From DASTHS01 sp035718085 (GTDB lineage Bacteria; Actinomycetota; Acidimicrobiia; Acidimicrobiales; Palsa-688): a stretch of DNA of 13,211 bases. The position numbers were made by a program, and so were the translations under genes. Where the stretch lies: positions 1 to 13,211 of the forward strand of contig DASTHS010000014.1 in the NCBI GenBank assembly GCA_035718085.1. The letters are read 5' to 3'. A model generated the notes under the pieces. That model made no database searches. It was not told the origin of the DNA and saw only the letters and a list, made by a program, of their open reading frames with translations. Within the stretch, counting starts at the first letter, position 1. Every line of letters starts with the position of its first letter. This document shows, in pieces, positions 1 to 6,343 of the stretch.

Positions 1-1124
1 GTGTCGACGTCGAGGCGGTGGTGGGGGGCCGACACCGTGGCGCCCACCGTGCGCGACCCGGCCTTGAGCAGGTACGACCGGCCCGGCAGCAGCGGCCGCT
101 CGTCCATCCACACCACATCGGCCACGAACCGGTCGGCCACCTCGGGCGGGTCGGCGGCGGCGGCGAGCACGTCGCCGCGCGACACGTCGACCTCGTCGGC
201 GAGGGTGAGGGTCACCGACTGGCCGGCCACCGCCACGTCGAGGTCGCCGTCGAGGGTGACGATGCGGGCGACGGTGCTGACCTGACCCCCCGGCAGCACC
301 CGCACCTGGTCGCAGAGGCGCACGCCCCCGCTGACGAGCTGGCCGGCGAACCCGCGGAAATCGGGGTGGGGCCGGTTGACCCACTGCACGGGCATGCGCA
401 GCGGACCGTCGGCGCCCGACCCGCCCCCGCCGGACGCGACGGGCACCGACTCGAGCCACTGCAGCAACGTGGGGCCGCCGCACCACGGCATCGACGGGCT
501 CGGGTCGACCACGTTGTCGCCCCGCAGGGCCGACATGGGCACCACCGTCACGTCGCGGATGCCGACCCGGGCGGCGAAGGCCTCGAAGTCGGCGGCGATC
601 TCACCGCACACGTCGGCCGACCAGTCGACGGCGTCCATCTTGTTGACGGCCAGCGCCACGGTGGTGATGCCGAGCAGCCCGACGAGGGTGGCGTGCCGGC
701 GCGTCTGGGTCGTGAGACCCTTCCGGGCGTCGACGAGCAGCACCGCCGCGTCGGCGGTCGATGCACCGGTCACCATGTTGCGGGTGTACTGCTCGTGGCC
801 GGGGGTGTCGGCGACGATGAACTTGCGGCGGTCGGTGGTGAAGAACCGGTAGGCGACGTCGATGGTGATGCCCTGCTCACGTTCCGCGGCCAGGCCGTCG
901 ACCAGCAGCGCCAGGTCGAGCTCGCCGCCCTGCGTGCCGGCCACCTTCGACTCGGCCTCGAGCGCGGCCAGCTGGTCGTCGAAGATCAGCTTCGACTCGT
1001 AGAGCAGCCGGCCGATCAGGGTCGACTTGCCGTCGTCGACGCTGCCGCAGGTGATGAAGCGAAGCAGGTCTTTGCGCTGGTGCGCTTCGAGGTAGGCGAC
1101 GATGTCGTTCTCGAGCAGTGACAT
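1..1124 (-). CDS. cysN: Sulfate adenylyltransferase subunit 1 (CysN), GTPase, C-terminus cut by window edge
   Basis: GTP-hydrolysing subunit of ATP sulfurylase. With CysD it makes adenosine 5'-phosphosulfate from sulfate and ATP in the cytoplasm. About 374 residues are visible and there is no stop before the left edge. All translation-factor-type GTPase motifs are present: P-loop GSVDDGKS at about 27-34, GITID at 85-89, DTPGH at 106-110, NKMD at 161-164 and SAL near 198-200, followed by EF-Tu-like beta-barrel sequence. The ATG at 1124 shares one base with the cysD stop (TGATG) and has an AGGAGG ten bases upstream, so the start is firm. Plain CysN proteins run to roughly 430-480 residues. CysNC fusions carry an extra APS kinase domain, and whether this one does cannot be seen. 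Last visible gene of a four-gene overlapping operon. Confidence 0.96.
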   Translation of the reverse strand, partial: MSLLENDIVAYLEAHQRKDLLRFITCGSVDDGKSTLIGRLLYESKLIFDDQLAALEAESKVAGTQGGELDLALLVDGLAAEREQGITIDVAYRFFTTDRRKFIVADTPGHEQYTRNMVTGASTADAAVLLVDARKGLTTQTRRHATLVGLLGITTVALAVNKMDAVDWSADVCGEIAADFEAFAARVGIRDVTVVPMSALRGDNVVDPSPSMPWCGGPTLLQWLESVPVASGGGGSGADGPLRMPVQWVNRPHPDFRGFAGQLVSGGVRLCDQVRVLPGGQVSTVARIVTLDGDLDVAVAGQSVTLTLADEVDVSRGDVLAAAADPPEVADRFVADVVWMDERPLLPGRSYLLKAGSRTVGATVSAPHHRLDVD

Positions 1125-2038
1125 CAGAAGTAGCCCTCCTGCTTCTTGCGTTCCATCGAACCGCTGGCGTCGTGGTCGATGACCCGCCCCTGGCGCTCGG
1201 AGGTGGTCGTGAGCAGCATCTCCTGGATCACTGCGTGGAGGGTGTCGGCCTCCGACTCGACGGCCCCGGTCAGCGGGTAGCAGCCAAGGGTGCGGAAGCG
1301 CACCTTGCGCATCTCGGGGACCTCCCCGGGAGCGAGGGGCATGCGGTCGTCGTCGACCATGATCAAGGTGCCGTCGCGCTCGACGACGGGGCGCTCCGCC
1401 GCCAGGTACAGCGGCACGACCTCGATCGCCTCGGCGACGATGTACTGCCACACGTCGAGCTCGGTCCAGTTCGACAGCGGGAACACCCGGATGCTCTCGC
1501 CGGGGGCCTTGCGGGCGTTGTAGAGCCGCCACAGCTCGGGGCGCTGGCGCTTCGGCTCCCACTGGTGGGCTGCGGTGCGCACCGAGAACACCCGCTCCTT
1601 GGCACGGGACTTCTCCTCGTCGCGTCGTGCCCCGCCGAAGGCCACGTCGAAGCGGTGGGCGTCGAGCGCCTGCTTGAGGCCCTGGGTCTTCCACATGTCG
1701 GTGTGCACCGACGAACCGTGGTCGAACGGGTTGATGCCGAGCGCCACGCACTCGGGGTTCCGGTGCACCAGCAGCTCGATGCCGGCCTCCGCTGCCACCC
1801 GGTCGCGGAAGGCGTACATGTCACGGAACTTCCAGGTGGTGTCGACGTGGAGCAGGGGGAAGGGCGGAGGCGCGGGGAAGAACGCCTTGCGCGCCAGGTG
1901 CAGCATGACGGCGCTGTCCTTGCCGACCGAGTAGAGCATCACCGGGCGCTCGGCTTCGGCGGTGGCCTCGCGCAGGATGGCGATGCTCTCGGCCTCGAGG
2001 CGCTGCAGGTGCGTGAGCGCCGGTGCGGTGGCGCTCAC
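1124..2038 (-). CDS. cysD: Sulfate adenylyltransferase subunit 2 (CysD)
   Basis: Catalytic adenylyl-transfer subunit of ATP sulfurylase, a PAPS-reductase/PP-loop family protein that partners CysN. The PP-loop SVGKDS is at about residues 37-42, followed by the family-typical FGGARRDEEKSRAKER stretch, and the C-terminus ends in ERKKQEGYF as in other CysD proteins. At 304 residues the length matches the family (about 300). The GTG at 2038 is chosen because it overlaps the cysQ stop as GTGA and is followed directly by the conserved THLQRLEAESI start of the family. The open frame extends further upstream, but that part is cysQ read in another frame. The stop overlaps the cysN ATG, so cysQ, cysD and cysN are probably translated as a coupled series. 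Confidence 0.96.
   Translation of the reverse strand: MSATAPALTHLQRLEAESIAILREATAEAERPVMLYSVGKDSAVMLHLARKAFFPAPPPFPLLHVDTTWKFRDMYAFRDRVAAEAGIELLVHRNPECVALGINPFDHGSSVHTDMWKTQGLKQALDAHRFDVAFGGARRDEEKSRAKERVFSVRTAAHQWEPKRQRPELWRLYNARKAPGESIRVFPLSNWTELDVWQYIVAEAIEVVPLYLAAERPVVERDGTLIMVDDDRMPLAPGEVPEMRKVRFRTLGCYPLTGAVESEADTLHAVIQEMLLTTTSERQGRVIDHDASGSMERKKQEGYF
1135..1140 (-). promoter_or_regulatory. Ribosome binding site of cysN
   Basis: AGGAGG lies inside the 3' end of cysD, ten bases before the cysN ATG. It supports reinitiation or coupled translation at the TGATG overlap and fixes the cysN start. Confidence 0.75.
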
Positions 2039-2808
2039 CGCAGCGCCCCGACGGCGGCGATGGTGGCGGCGGCCAGCTCCGGGCGGCACACCAGCAGGTC
2101 GGGCATCCAGGGGTCCTCCTGGTCGTAGACGAGGGTTGCGCCGTCGAGGCGGCTCACGTGGAGCCCGGCAGCGGCGGCGACGGCGACGGGTGCGGCGGTG
2201 TCCCATTCGTGCATCCCGCCGTCGTGGACGTAGGCGTCGGCCTCGCCGAGCACCACGGCCATGGCCTTGGCGCCAGCCGAGCCCATCTCCACGACGTCGG
2301 CGCCGAGGGCGCGTGCCAGGTCGGGCACCCAGGCCGGCGCCCGGCTTCGGCTGACGACCAGCCGGGGTCGGGCGCCGGGGCCGGCCGACGGGGCTGGCGG
2401 CTGCGGGGGCGCCGCCGTCGAACACACCAGGCCCCGTGCCGGGAGGGCCACCGCGCCGCAGACCGCCGCGCCACGCACCGCAAGTGCGACGTGCACCGCC
2501 CAGTCACCGCGCCCTTCCCGGTATTCGCGGGTGCCGTCGAGTGGGTCGACGATCCAGGTGCGTGCCCCGCTGCGGCGGGCGGGGCCGCCCTCCTCGGAGA
2601 GCAGCCCGTCGTCGGGGCGGGCCGCGGTCAGGGCGTCGGCCAGCAGCTCGTGGCTGCGCCGGTCGCCCTCGTCGCCCAGGGCGCTGCCTGGCCGGGCGCC
2701 GACGCGGACCTCCATCAGCAGCGCGCCGGCCTGCTCCGCCAGCGCGGCGGCCAGGGCATGGTCGTCGGCGGTTGGGTCGTCGGCGGTTGGGTCGGCGGCC
2801 GGGCTCAC
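2035..2808 (-). CDS. cysQ: 3'(2'),5'-bisphosphate nucleotidase, CysQ-like, inositol monophosphatase superfamily
   Basis: Mg-dependent phosphatase expected to remove the 3'-phosphate of PAP (and PAPS), returning AMP (or APS) and keeping sulfur flux balanced. The 257 residues show the superfamily metal site: EEGG at about 72-75, WIVDPLDGT at 85-93 (acidic ligands D88 and D91) and EWDTAAP at 201-207 (D203). The C-terminal region, SRLDG followed by a YDQEDPWMPDLLVCRPE stretch, resembles mycobacterial CysQ more than plain inositol monophosphatases. Some actinobacterial CysQ enzymes also act on inositol phosphate or fructose bisphosphate, so substrate range is open. The GTG at 2808 overlaps the stop of the upstream AlkB-like gene as GTGA. 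Position between that gene and cysD supports a sulfur-assimilation role. The N-terminus has a duplicated PTADD segment. Confidence 0.9.
   Translation of the reverse strand: MSPAADPTADDPTADDHALAAALAEQAGALLMEVRVGARPGSALGDEGDRRSHELLADALTAARPDDGLLSEEGGPARRSGARTWIVDPLDGTREYREGRGDWAVHVALAVRGAAVCGAVALPARGLVCSTAAPPQPPAPSAGPGARPRLVVSRSRAPAWVPDLARALGADVVEMGSAGAKAMAVVLGEADAYVHDGGMHEWDTAAPVAVAAAAGLHVSRLDGATLVYDQEDPWMPDLLVCRPELAAATIAAVGALR
2761..2790. repeat. Two perfect tandem copies of a 15-base unit inside cysQ
   Basis: The unit gtcgtcggcggttgg occurs twice without change and partly again just after. On the minus strand it encodes PTADD-PTADD in the unconserved N-terminal lead of CysQ. The unit is a multiple of three, so copy number can vary without breaking the frame. 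Confidence 0.9.
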
Positions 2809-3443
2809 CGGCTGAACCGTCGGGGGGCGAAGTAGCTCGGCTGGGTGTCGGGCGCGCCGCGCCGTGAGGTCCAGCGCCACTGCACGGAGATCCGAGGGGC
2901 GACGGGCGTGCGCAACTGCGGCACGGTGTGCAGCCAGTCGGCCTGGCAGCGGCCGCCCATCACCAACAGGTCGCCGGCGCGCGGGCACAGCTCGACGGCG
3001 TCGGCCAGGTCGTCGTCGTCGTCGGGGGGACGGCGCGCGGTGGTGCGGGGCCGGAGTCGCCATGGCCGGGCGGCGCCGAGGGTGAGCACGGCGATGACCG
3101 TGTCGTCGAGCCAGCGCATCTCGCGGTCGCGGTGCCAGGCCACGCCGTCGCGCTCGTGACGGTAGAGGGCCAGCGCGTGGCGGTGCTCGAAGTCGACGGC
3201 GTAGCGGTCCTCCAACCAGGCCCCGGCCTCGACCAGGGCGGGGTGGCGAGCGTCCCCTTCGGCCCATGCACCCAGGCGCGGCTCGTCGATCCACCGCTCG
3301 TAGCGCCAGACGCGGCCCTGCTGCCAGGTGGTGGCCTCGCCCAGTCGGTCGTGCAGGGCCGCCGGTGACGGCAGGAACCCGGGCACCACGTCGACCCAAC
3401 TGGTGGCGTCGAGCGCGTAGCGCGTGACCTGGGCACTCGGCAT
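2805..3443 (-). CDS. AlkB-family Fe(II)/2-oxoglutarate-dependent dioxygenase
   Basis: Predicted oxidative demethylase of the AlkB superfamily. Members use Fe(II), O2 and 2-oxoglutarate to strip alkyl groups from bases in DNA or RNA. In its 212 residues the iron ligands form the motif WHRDRE (H104, D106) plus WLHTVP (H172), and the AlkB signature R-x5-R is present as RISVQWR (R184, R190). The segment LALYRHERDGVAWH before the HxD motif and EPRLGAW near residue 54 resemble the ALKBH2/ALKBH3-like bacterial branch rather than E. coli AlkB itself. An acidic insertion (DDDDD, about 141-145) follows the beta strand after the HxD motif. The ATG at 3443 has no Shine-Dalgarno but lies nine bases after TAGGGT, suggesting a nearly leaderless message. 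First gene of the overlapping operon with cysQ-cysD-cysN, and its stop overlaps the cysQ start. The substrate cannot be told from sequence. Confidence 0.9.
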   Translation of the reverse strand: MPSAQVTRYALDATSWVDVVPGFLPSPAALHDRLGEATTWQQGRVWRYERWIDEPRLGAWAEGDARHPALVEAGAWLEDRYAVDFEHRHALALYRHERDGVAWHRDREMRWLDDTVIAVLTLGAARPWRLRPRTTARRPPDDDDDLADAVELCPRAGDLLVMGGRCQADWLHTVPQLRTPVAPRISVQWRWTSRRGAPDTQPSYFAPRRFSR

Positions 3444-3452
3444 GGCCGTGAA

Positions 3453-3458
3453 ACCCTA
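3453..3458 (-). promoter_or_regulatory. Candidate -10 box for the AlkB-cysQ-cysD-cysN operon
   Basis: TAGGGT on the minus strand ends nine bases before the ATG, so transcription would begin about two bases before the start codon. There is no purine-rich ribosome site in between. No convincing -35 is seen at 17-18 bases spacing (gtcgca or tgtcgc), as is common in actinobacteria. Confidence 0.5.
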
Positions 3459-3669
3459 CCTTGTCGGTCACCAATTGCGACAGTGGGCCGAGGCGGCCAC
3501 CAGAGCGGCGCGCGGGACGCCGCAGCGGGAGGCTGCGGCGTCCGGCGCGACCCGGCCCGGGCGCCCCGTCACTCGACCGGACCGAGCTGGATTGCCCGCC
3601 GCGGACGGAATCGACCGCGTTGGGCAAGTGGTGCAGTACCCCCTCCCCGCCGGCGGGCAAACGCACCCT

Positions 3670-3689
3670 GTGCTCACTTCCGCGAGCAC
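3670..3689. promoter_or_regulatory. Operator-like inverted repeat upstream of glpD
   Basis: GTGCTC and GAGCAC form a perfect six-base inverted repeat with an eight-base spacer, centred about 40 bases before the proposed glpD start. The right arm (3684-3689) falls exactly 17 bases upstream of the -10-like TACAAA at 3707-3712, i.e. in the -35 position, where a bound repressor would block polymerase. Which regulator might bind is unknown. A GlpR/GylR-type glycerol repressor is only a guess. Confidence 0.4.
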
Positions 3690-3706
3690 TCCGGCGGGCA
3701 GTGAGG

Positions 3707-3712
3707 TACAAA
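3707..3712 (+). promoter_or_regulatory. Candidate -10 box for glpD
   Basis: TACAAA lies six bases before the GTG chosen as the glpD start, fitting the leaderless spacing seen at other genes here, but its last base deviates from the TANNNT pattern. The rest of the spacer 3444-3669 shows no supported gene, only GC-rich short palindromes such as one at 3646-3657. Confidence 0.3.
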
Positions 3713-3718
3713 GGGTCG

Positions 3719-5515
3719 GTGCGCACAGCAGGCGACGAGCCCGGCGACGTGGAAGGCGCCCCCGGGGCGCCCAGGCTGGCCCGAGGCGAGCTGAGCCCCG
3801 CGCAGCGGGGTGACTCGCTGCACCGGATGGCCACCGAGCAGTTCGACGTGCTCGTCGTCGGGGGCGGTGTGGTCGGTGCCGGCTGCGCCCTCGACGCGGT
3901 CAGCCGGGGGCTCACCGTGGCGCTGGTCGAGGCGCGCGACTGGGCGTCGGGCACCTCCAGCCGTTCCTCCAAGCTCATCCACGGCGGCCTGCGCTACCTC
4001 GAGATGCTCGACTTCGGTCTCGTGCGGGAGGCGCTGATCGAGCGCGGTCTCATGCTGCAGCGCCTGGCGCCGCACCTGGTGCGCCCGGTGCGCTTCATGT
4101 ACCCGCTGACCCGGCACTGGGAGCGGCCCTACGTGGGCGCCGGCCTGGCCCTCTACGACACGCTGAACGCCGGGGCGGGCTGGGGCCGAGGCCTGCCACA
4201 CCACCGTCACCTCTCCAAGCGGCGGGCGCTTCGCGAGTTCCCCTCCCTGCGCGACGACGCCCTGGTCGGCGCCGTCGAGTACTGGGACGCACAGGTCGAC
4301 GACGCCCGGCACACGATGCTCCTGGTGCGCACGGCAGCCGCCTACGGGGCCCGGGTCGCCAACCGGGCCCAGGTGACGGAGATGGTGAAGGAAGGCGGTC
4401 GGGTGGTGGGGGCCGTTGTGCGCGACCTCGAGTCGGGCGGTGACCTGGCCGTGCGGGCCCGGCAGGTGATCAACGCGACCGGGGTCTGGACCGACGAGAC
4501 GCAGGCCCTCGCCGGCGAGCGGGGCCGCATCCACGTGCGGGCGGCCAAGGGCGTGCACCTCGTCGTGCCGCGTGACCGCATCCGCGGCGAGTCGGGCCTG
4601 ATCCTGCGTACCGAGAAGAGCGTGCTGTTCGTCATCCCGTGGGGGCGGCACTGGATCATCGGCACCACCGACACCGACTGGCACCTCGACCTGGCCCACC
4701 CCGCGGCCAGCGCAGCCGACATCGACTACGTGCTCGGCCACGTCAACCGGGTCCTGCGCATCGGCCTGACCCCCGAAGACATCGAGGGCGTCTACGCCGG
4801 TCTCCGCCCGCTCCTCTCGGGCGAGCCCGCCCCCGACGGCGACGCCCAGGCCACCTCCAAGCTGTCGCGCGAGCACATGGTCGCCACCCAGGTGCCCGGC
4901 CTGGTGGTCGTGGCCGGCGGCAAGTACACGACCTACCGGGTCATGGCCGCCGACGCAGTCGACGCCGCCGTCCACGGCCTCAACCGGCAGGTGCCGCCGT
5001 CCTGCACCGACCGGCTGCCGCTGCTCGGCGCCGAGGGGTATCCGGCGCTGGTCAACAACCTCGAGCACCTGGCTTCGTCGTCGGGCCTGCACAGCGAGCG
5101 GGTGGTGCACCTCCTGCACCGCTACGGCTCGCTCAGCGTCGACCTGCTCGAGATGATCGCGGAGCGGCCCGAGCTTGCCGAGCCGTTGCCGGGCGCCGAC
5201 GACTACCTGACCGCCGAAGTGGTCTACGCCGTCTGCGCAGAGGGCGCCCGCCACCTGCCCGACGTGCTCGTTCGTCGCACCCGCATCAGCTTCGAGGGGA
5301 CCGACCGGGGGGTGTCGACCGCCCGCCGCGCCGCCGCCCTGATGGCGCCGCTGCTCGGATGGGACGACGACCGGGCCGCCAGGGAGGTCGAGCTCTACGT
5401 GGGCCGGGTCGAAGCCGAGCTCCGGGCGGAGAAAGCCGCCGACGACCAGGCCGCCGAGGCGACCCGCCTCGGGGCGCCCGAGGTGGTGCCGACCGTCACG
5501 CTGGCCGGCTCGTAG
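3719..5515 (+). CDS. glpD: Glycerol-3-phosphate dehydrogenase, FAD-dependent (GlpD)
   Basis: Oxidises sn-glycerol 3-phosphate to dihydroxyacetone phosphate at the membrane, passing electrons to quinone. Counted from the GTG at 3719 it has 598 residues. The FAD-binding GGGVVG is at 48-53 after a beta strand, followed by SGTSSRSSKLIHGGLRYLE at 77-95, GTTDTDW near 315, SKLSREH near 380, GGKYTTYR near 400 and a C-terminal DAO_C domain. It is strikingly like mycobacterial GlpD2. The start is uncertain: ATG 3827 would give 562 residues, but the sequence before it (LSPAQR...MATEQFDV) aligns with the extended N-terminus of GlpD2, so an upstream GTG (3719, or 3749) is preferred. The operator-like palindrome and -10 box also sit just before 3719. 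An 80-base gap separates it from the next gene, so co-transcription is possible. Confidence 0.95.
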   Translation: MRTAGDEPGDVEGAPGAPRLARGELSPAQRGDSLHRMATEQFDVLVVGGGVVGAGCALDAVSRGLTVALVEARDWASGTSSRSSKLIHGGLRYLEMLDFGLVREALIERGLMLQRLAPHLVRPVRFMYPLTRHWERPYVGAGLALYDTLNAGAGWGRGLPHHRHLSKRRALREFPSLRDDALVGAVEYWDAQVDDARHTMLLVRTAAAYGARVANRAQVTEMVKEGGRVVGAVVRDLESGGDLAVRARQVINATGVWTDETQALAGERGRIHVRAAKGVHLVVPRDRIRGESGLILRTEKSVLFVIPWGRHWIIGTTDTDWHLDLAHPAASAADIDYVLGHVNRVLRIGLTPEDIEGVYAGLRPLLSGEPAPDGDAQATSKLSREHMVATQVPGLVVVAGGKYTTYRVMAADAVDAAVHGLNRQVPPSCTDRLPLLGAEGYPALVNNLEHLASSSGLHSERVVHLLHRYGSLSVDLLEMIAERPELAEPLPGADDYLTAEVVYAVCAEGARHLPDVLVRRTRISFEGTDRGVSTARRAAALMAPLLGWDDDRAAREVELYVGRVEAELRAEKAADDQAAEATRLGAPEVVPTVTLAGS

Positions 5516-5584
5516 GGCGACGCGCTCCCGGCCCCGCCCGGGGCGGGCCGCCGGCGGCTGGGACGGGCGGCACGAGCGGGGGGT

Positions 5585-5590
5585 AAGGAG
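5585..5590 (+). promoter_or_regulatory. Ribosome binding site that decides the beta-phosphoglucomutase start
   Basis: AAGGAG lies five bases before ATG 5596. An alternative in-frame GTG at 5590 overlaps the last base of this site and is therefore unlikely to be the start. Confidence 0.7.
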
Positions 5591-5595
5591 TGCGC

Positions 5596-6342
5596 ATGCT
5601 GGGGCTCCCCGACGGCGTCGAGGCCTGCCTGTTCGACATGGACGGCGTGCTGACCAAGACGGCGGCGGTGCACGCCGCCGCCTGGAAGCAGACCTTCGAC
5701 GAGGTGCTCCGAGCCCGCGCCCGGAGCGACGGCTCGGCGTTCACGCCTTTCGACGACCACGACGACTACGACGAGTACGTCGACGGGCGCACCCGGGCCG
5801 ACGGGGTGCGCACGTTCCTGGCGTCGCGGGGGATCACCCTGCCCGAGGGGTCACCCGACGACGCCCCCGACGCCGACACCGTCTTCGGTGTGGGCAACCG
5901 CAAGAACCAGCTCCTGGTCGACAAGATCCGCACCGACGGCGTCGAGGCCTACGAAGGCTCGGTGCGCTACCTGCGGGCTGCAGAGGCGGCGGGCCTCCGC
6001 CGGGCCTGCGTCTCGGCCAGCGCCAACGCCGCCGACGTGCTCGAGGCGGCCGGCCTGTCGGGCTTCATCGAGGTGCGCGTCGACGGAGTGGTCGTCGCCG
6101 AGGCGGGCCTGCGTGGCAAGCCGGCCCCCGACACCTTCGTCGAGGCCGCCCGTCGTCTCGGGGTCGACCCGTCGGCGGCCGCGGTGTTCGAAGACGCCCT
6201 CGCTGGGGTCGAGGCGGGAGCCGCCGGGGGGTTCGCCGCGGTGGTCGGCGTCGACCGCGTCGGCCAGGCCGACGCGCTGCGCCGGCACGGGGCGTCGGTC
6301 GTGGTGCGCGACCTCGCCGAGCTGCTCGGCGACGGCCGCTGA
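5596..6342 (+). CDS. pgmB: HAD-family beta-phosphoglucomutase-like hydrolase/mutase
   Basis: Predicted to convert beta-D-glucose 1-phosphate to glucose 6-phosphate. The 248 residues carry the four HAD motifs: FDMDGVLT with nucleophile D14 and acid/base D16, S140 in CVSASAN, K175 in GKPAPDTF, and FEDALAG with E199 and D200. The large cap insert after motif I (FTPFDDHDDYDEYVDGRTRADGVRTFL region) and the GNRKN segment are typical of the long actinobacterial subgroup found beside GH65 enzymes. Its stop is one base before the GH65 start, so the pair is almost certainly one transcript. GH65 phosphorylases release beta-glucose 1-phosphate, which only this kind of mutase can use. A plain phosphatase role cannot be excluded, but the neighbour makes the mutase far more likely. 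Confidence 0.88.
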   Translation: MLGLPDGVEACLFDMDGVLTKTAAVHAAAWKQTFDEVLRARARSDGSAFTPFDDHDDYDEYVDGRTRADGVRTFLASRGITLPEGSPDDAPDADTVFGVGNRKNQLLVDKIRTDGVEAYEGSVRYLRAAEAAGLRRACVSASANAADVLEAAGLSGFIEVRVDGVVVAEAGLRGKPAPDTFVEAARRLGVDPSAAAVFEDALAGVEAGAAGGFAAVVGVDRVGQADALRRHGASVVVRDLAELLGDGR

Positions 6343-6343
6343 G

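Noticed and set aside
18..1121. Long plus-strand open frames opposite cysN
   Set aside because: They are low-complexity His/Arg/Gly/Val-rich translations antisense to cysN, whose minus-strand frame has every GTPase motif.
3646..3657. 12-base perfect palindrome CCCGCCGGCGGG in the AlkB/glpD spacer
   Set aside because: It is made only of G and C and is not aligned with any promoter element, so it is expected by chance at this base composition.
3674..5254. 526-codon minus-strand frame opposite glpD
   Set aside because: It is a GC-rich antisense shadow rich in Val, Gly, His and Arg, with no recognisable domain; glpD on the plus strand is unambiguous.
5531..5544. GCCCC/GGGGC hairpin between glpD and the beta-phosphoglucomutase gene
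   Set aside because: The stem is only five bases in extremely GC-rich sequence with no T run; not distinguishable from chance.
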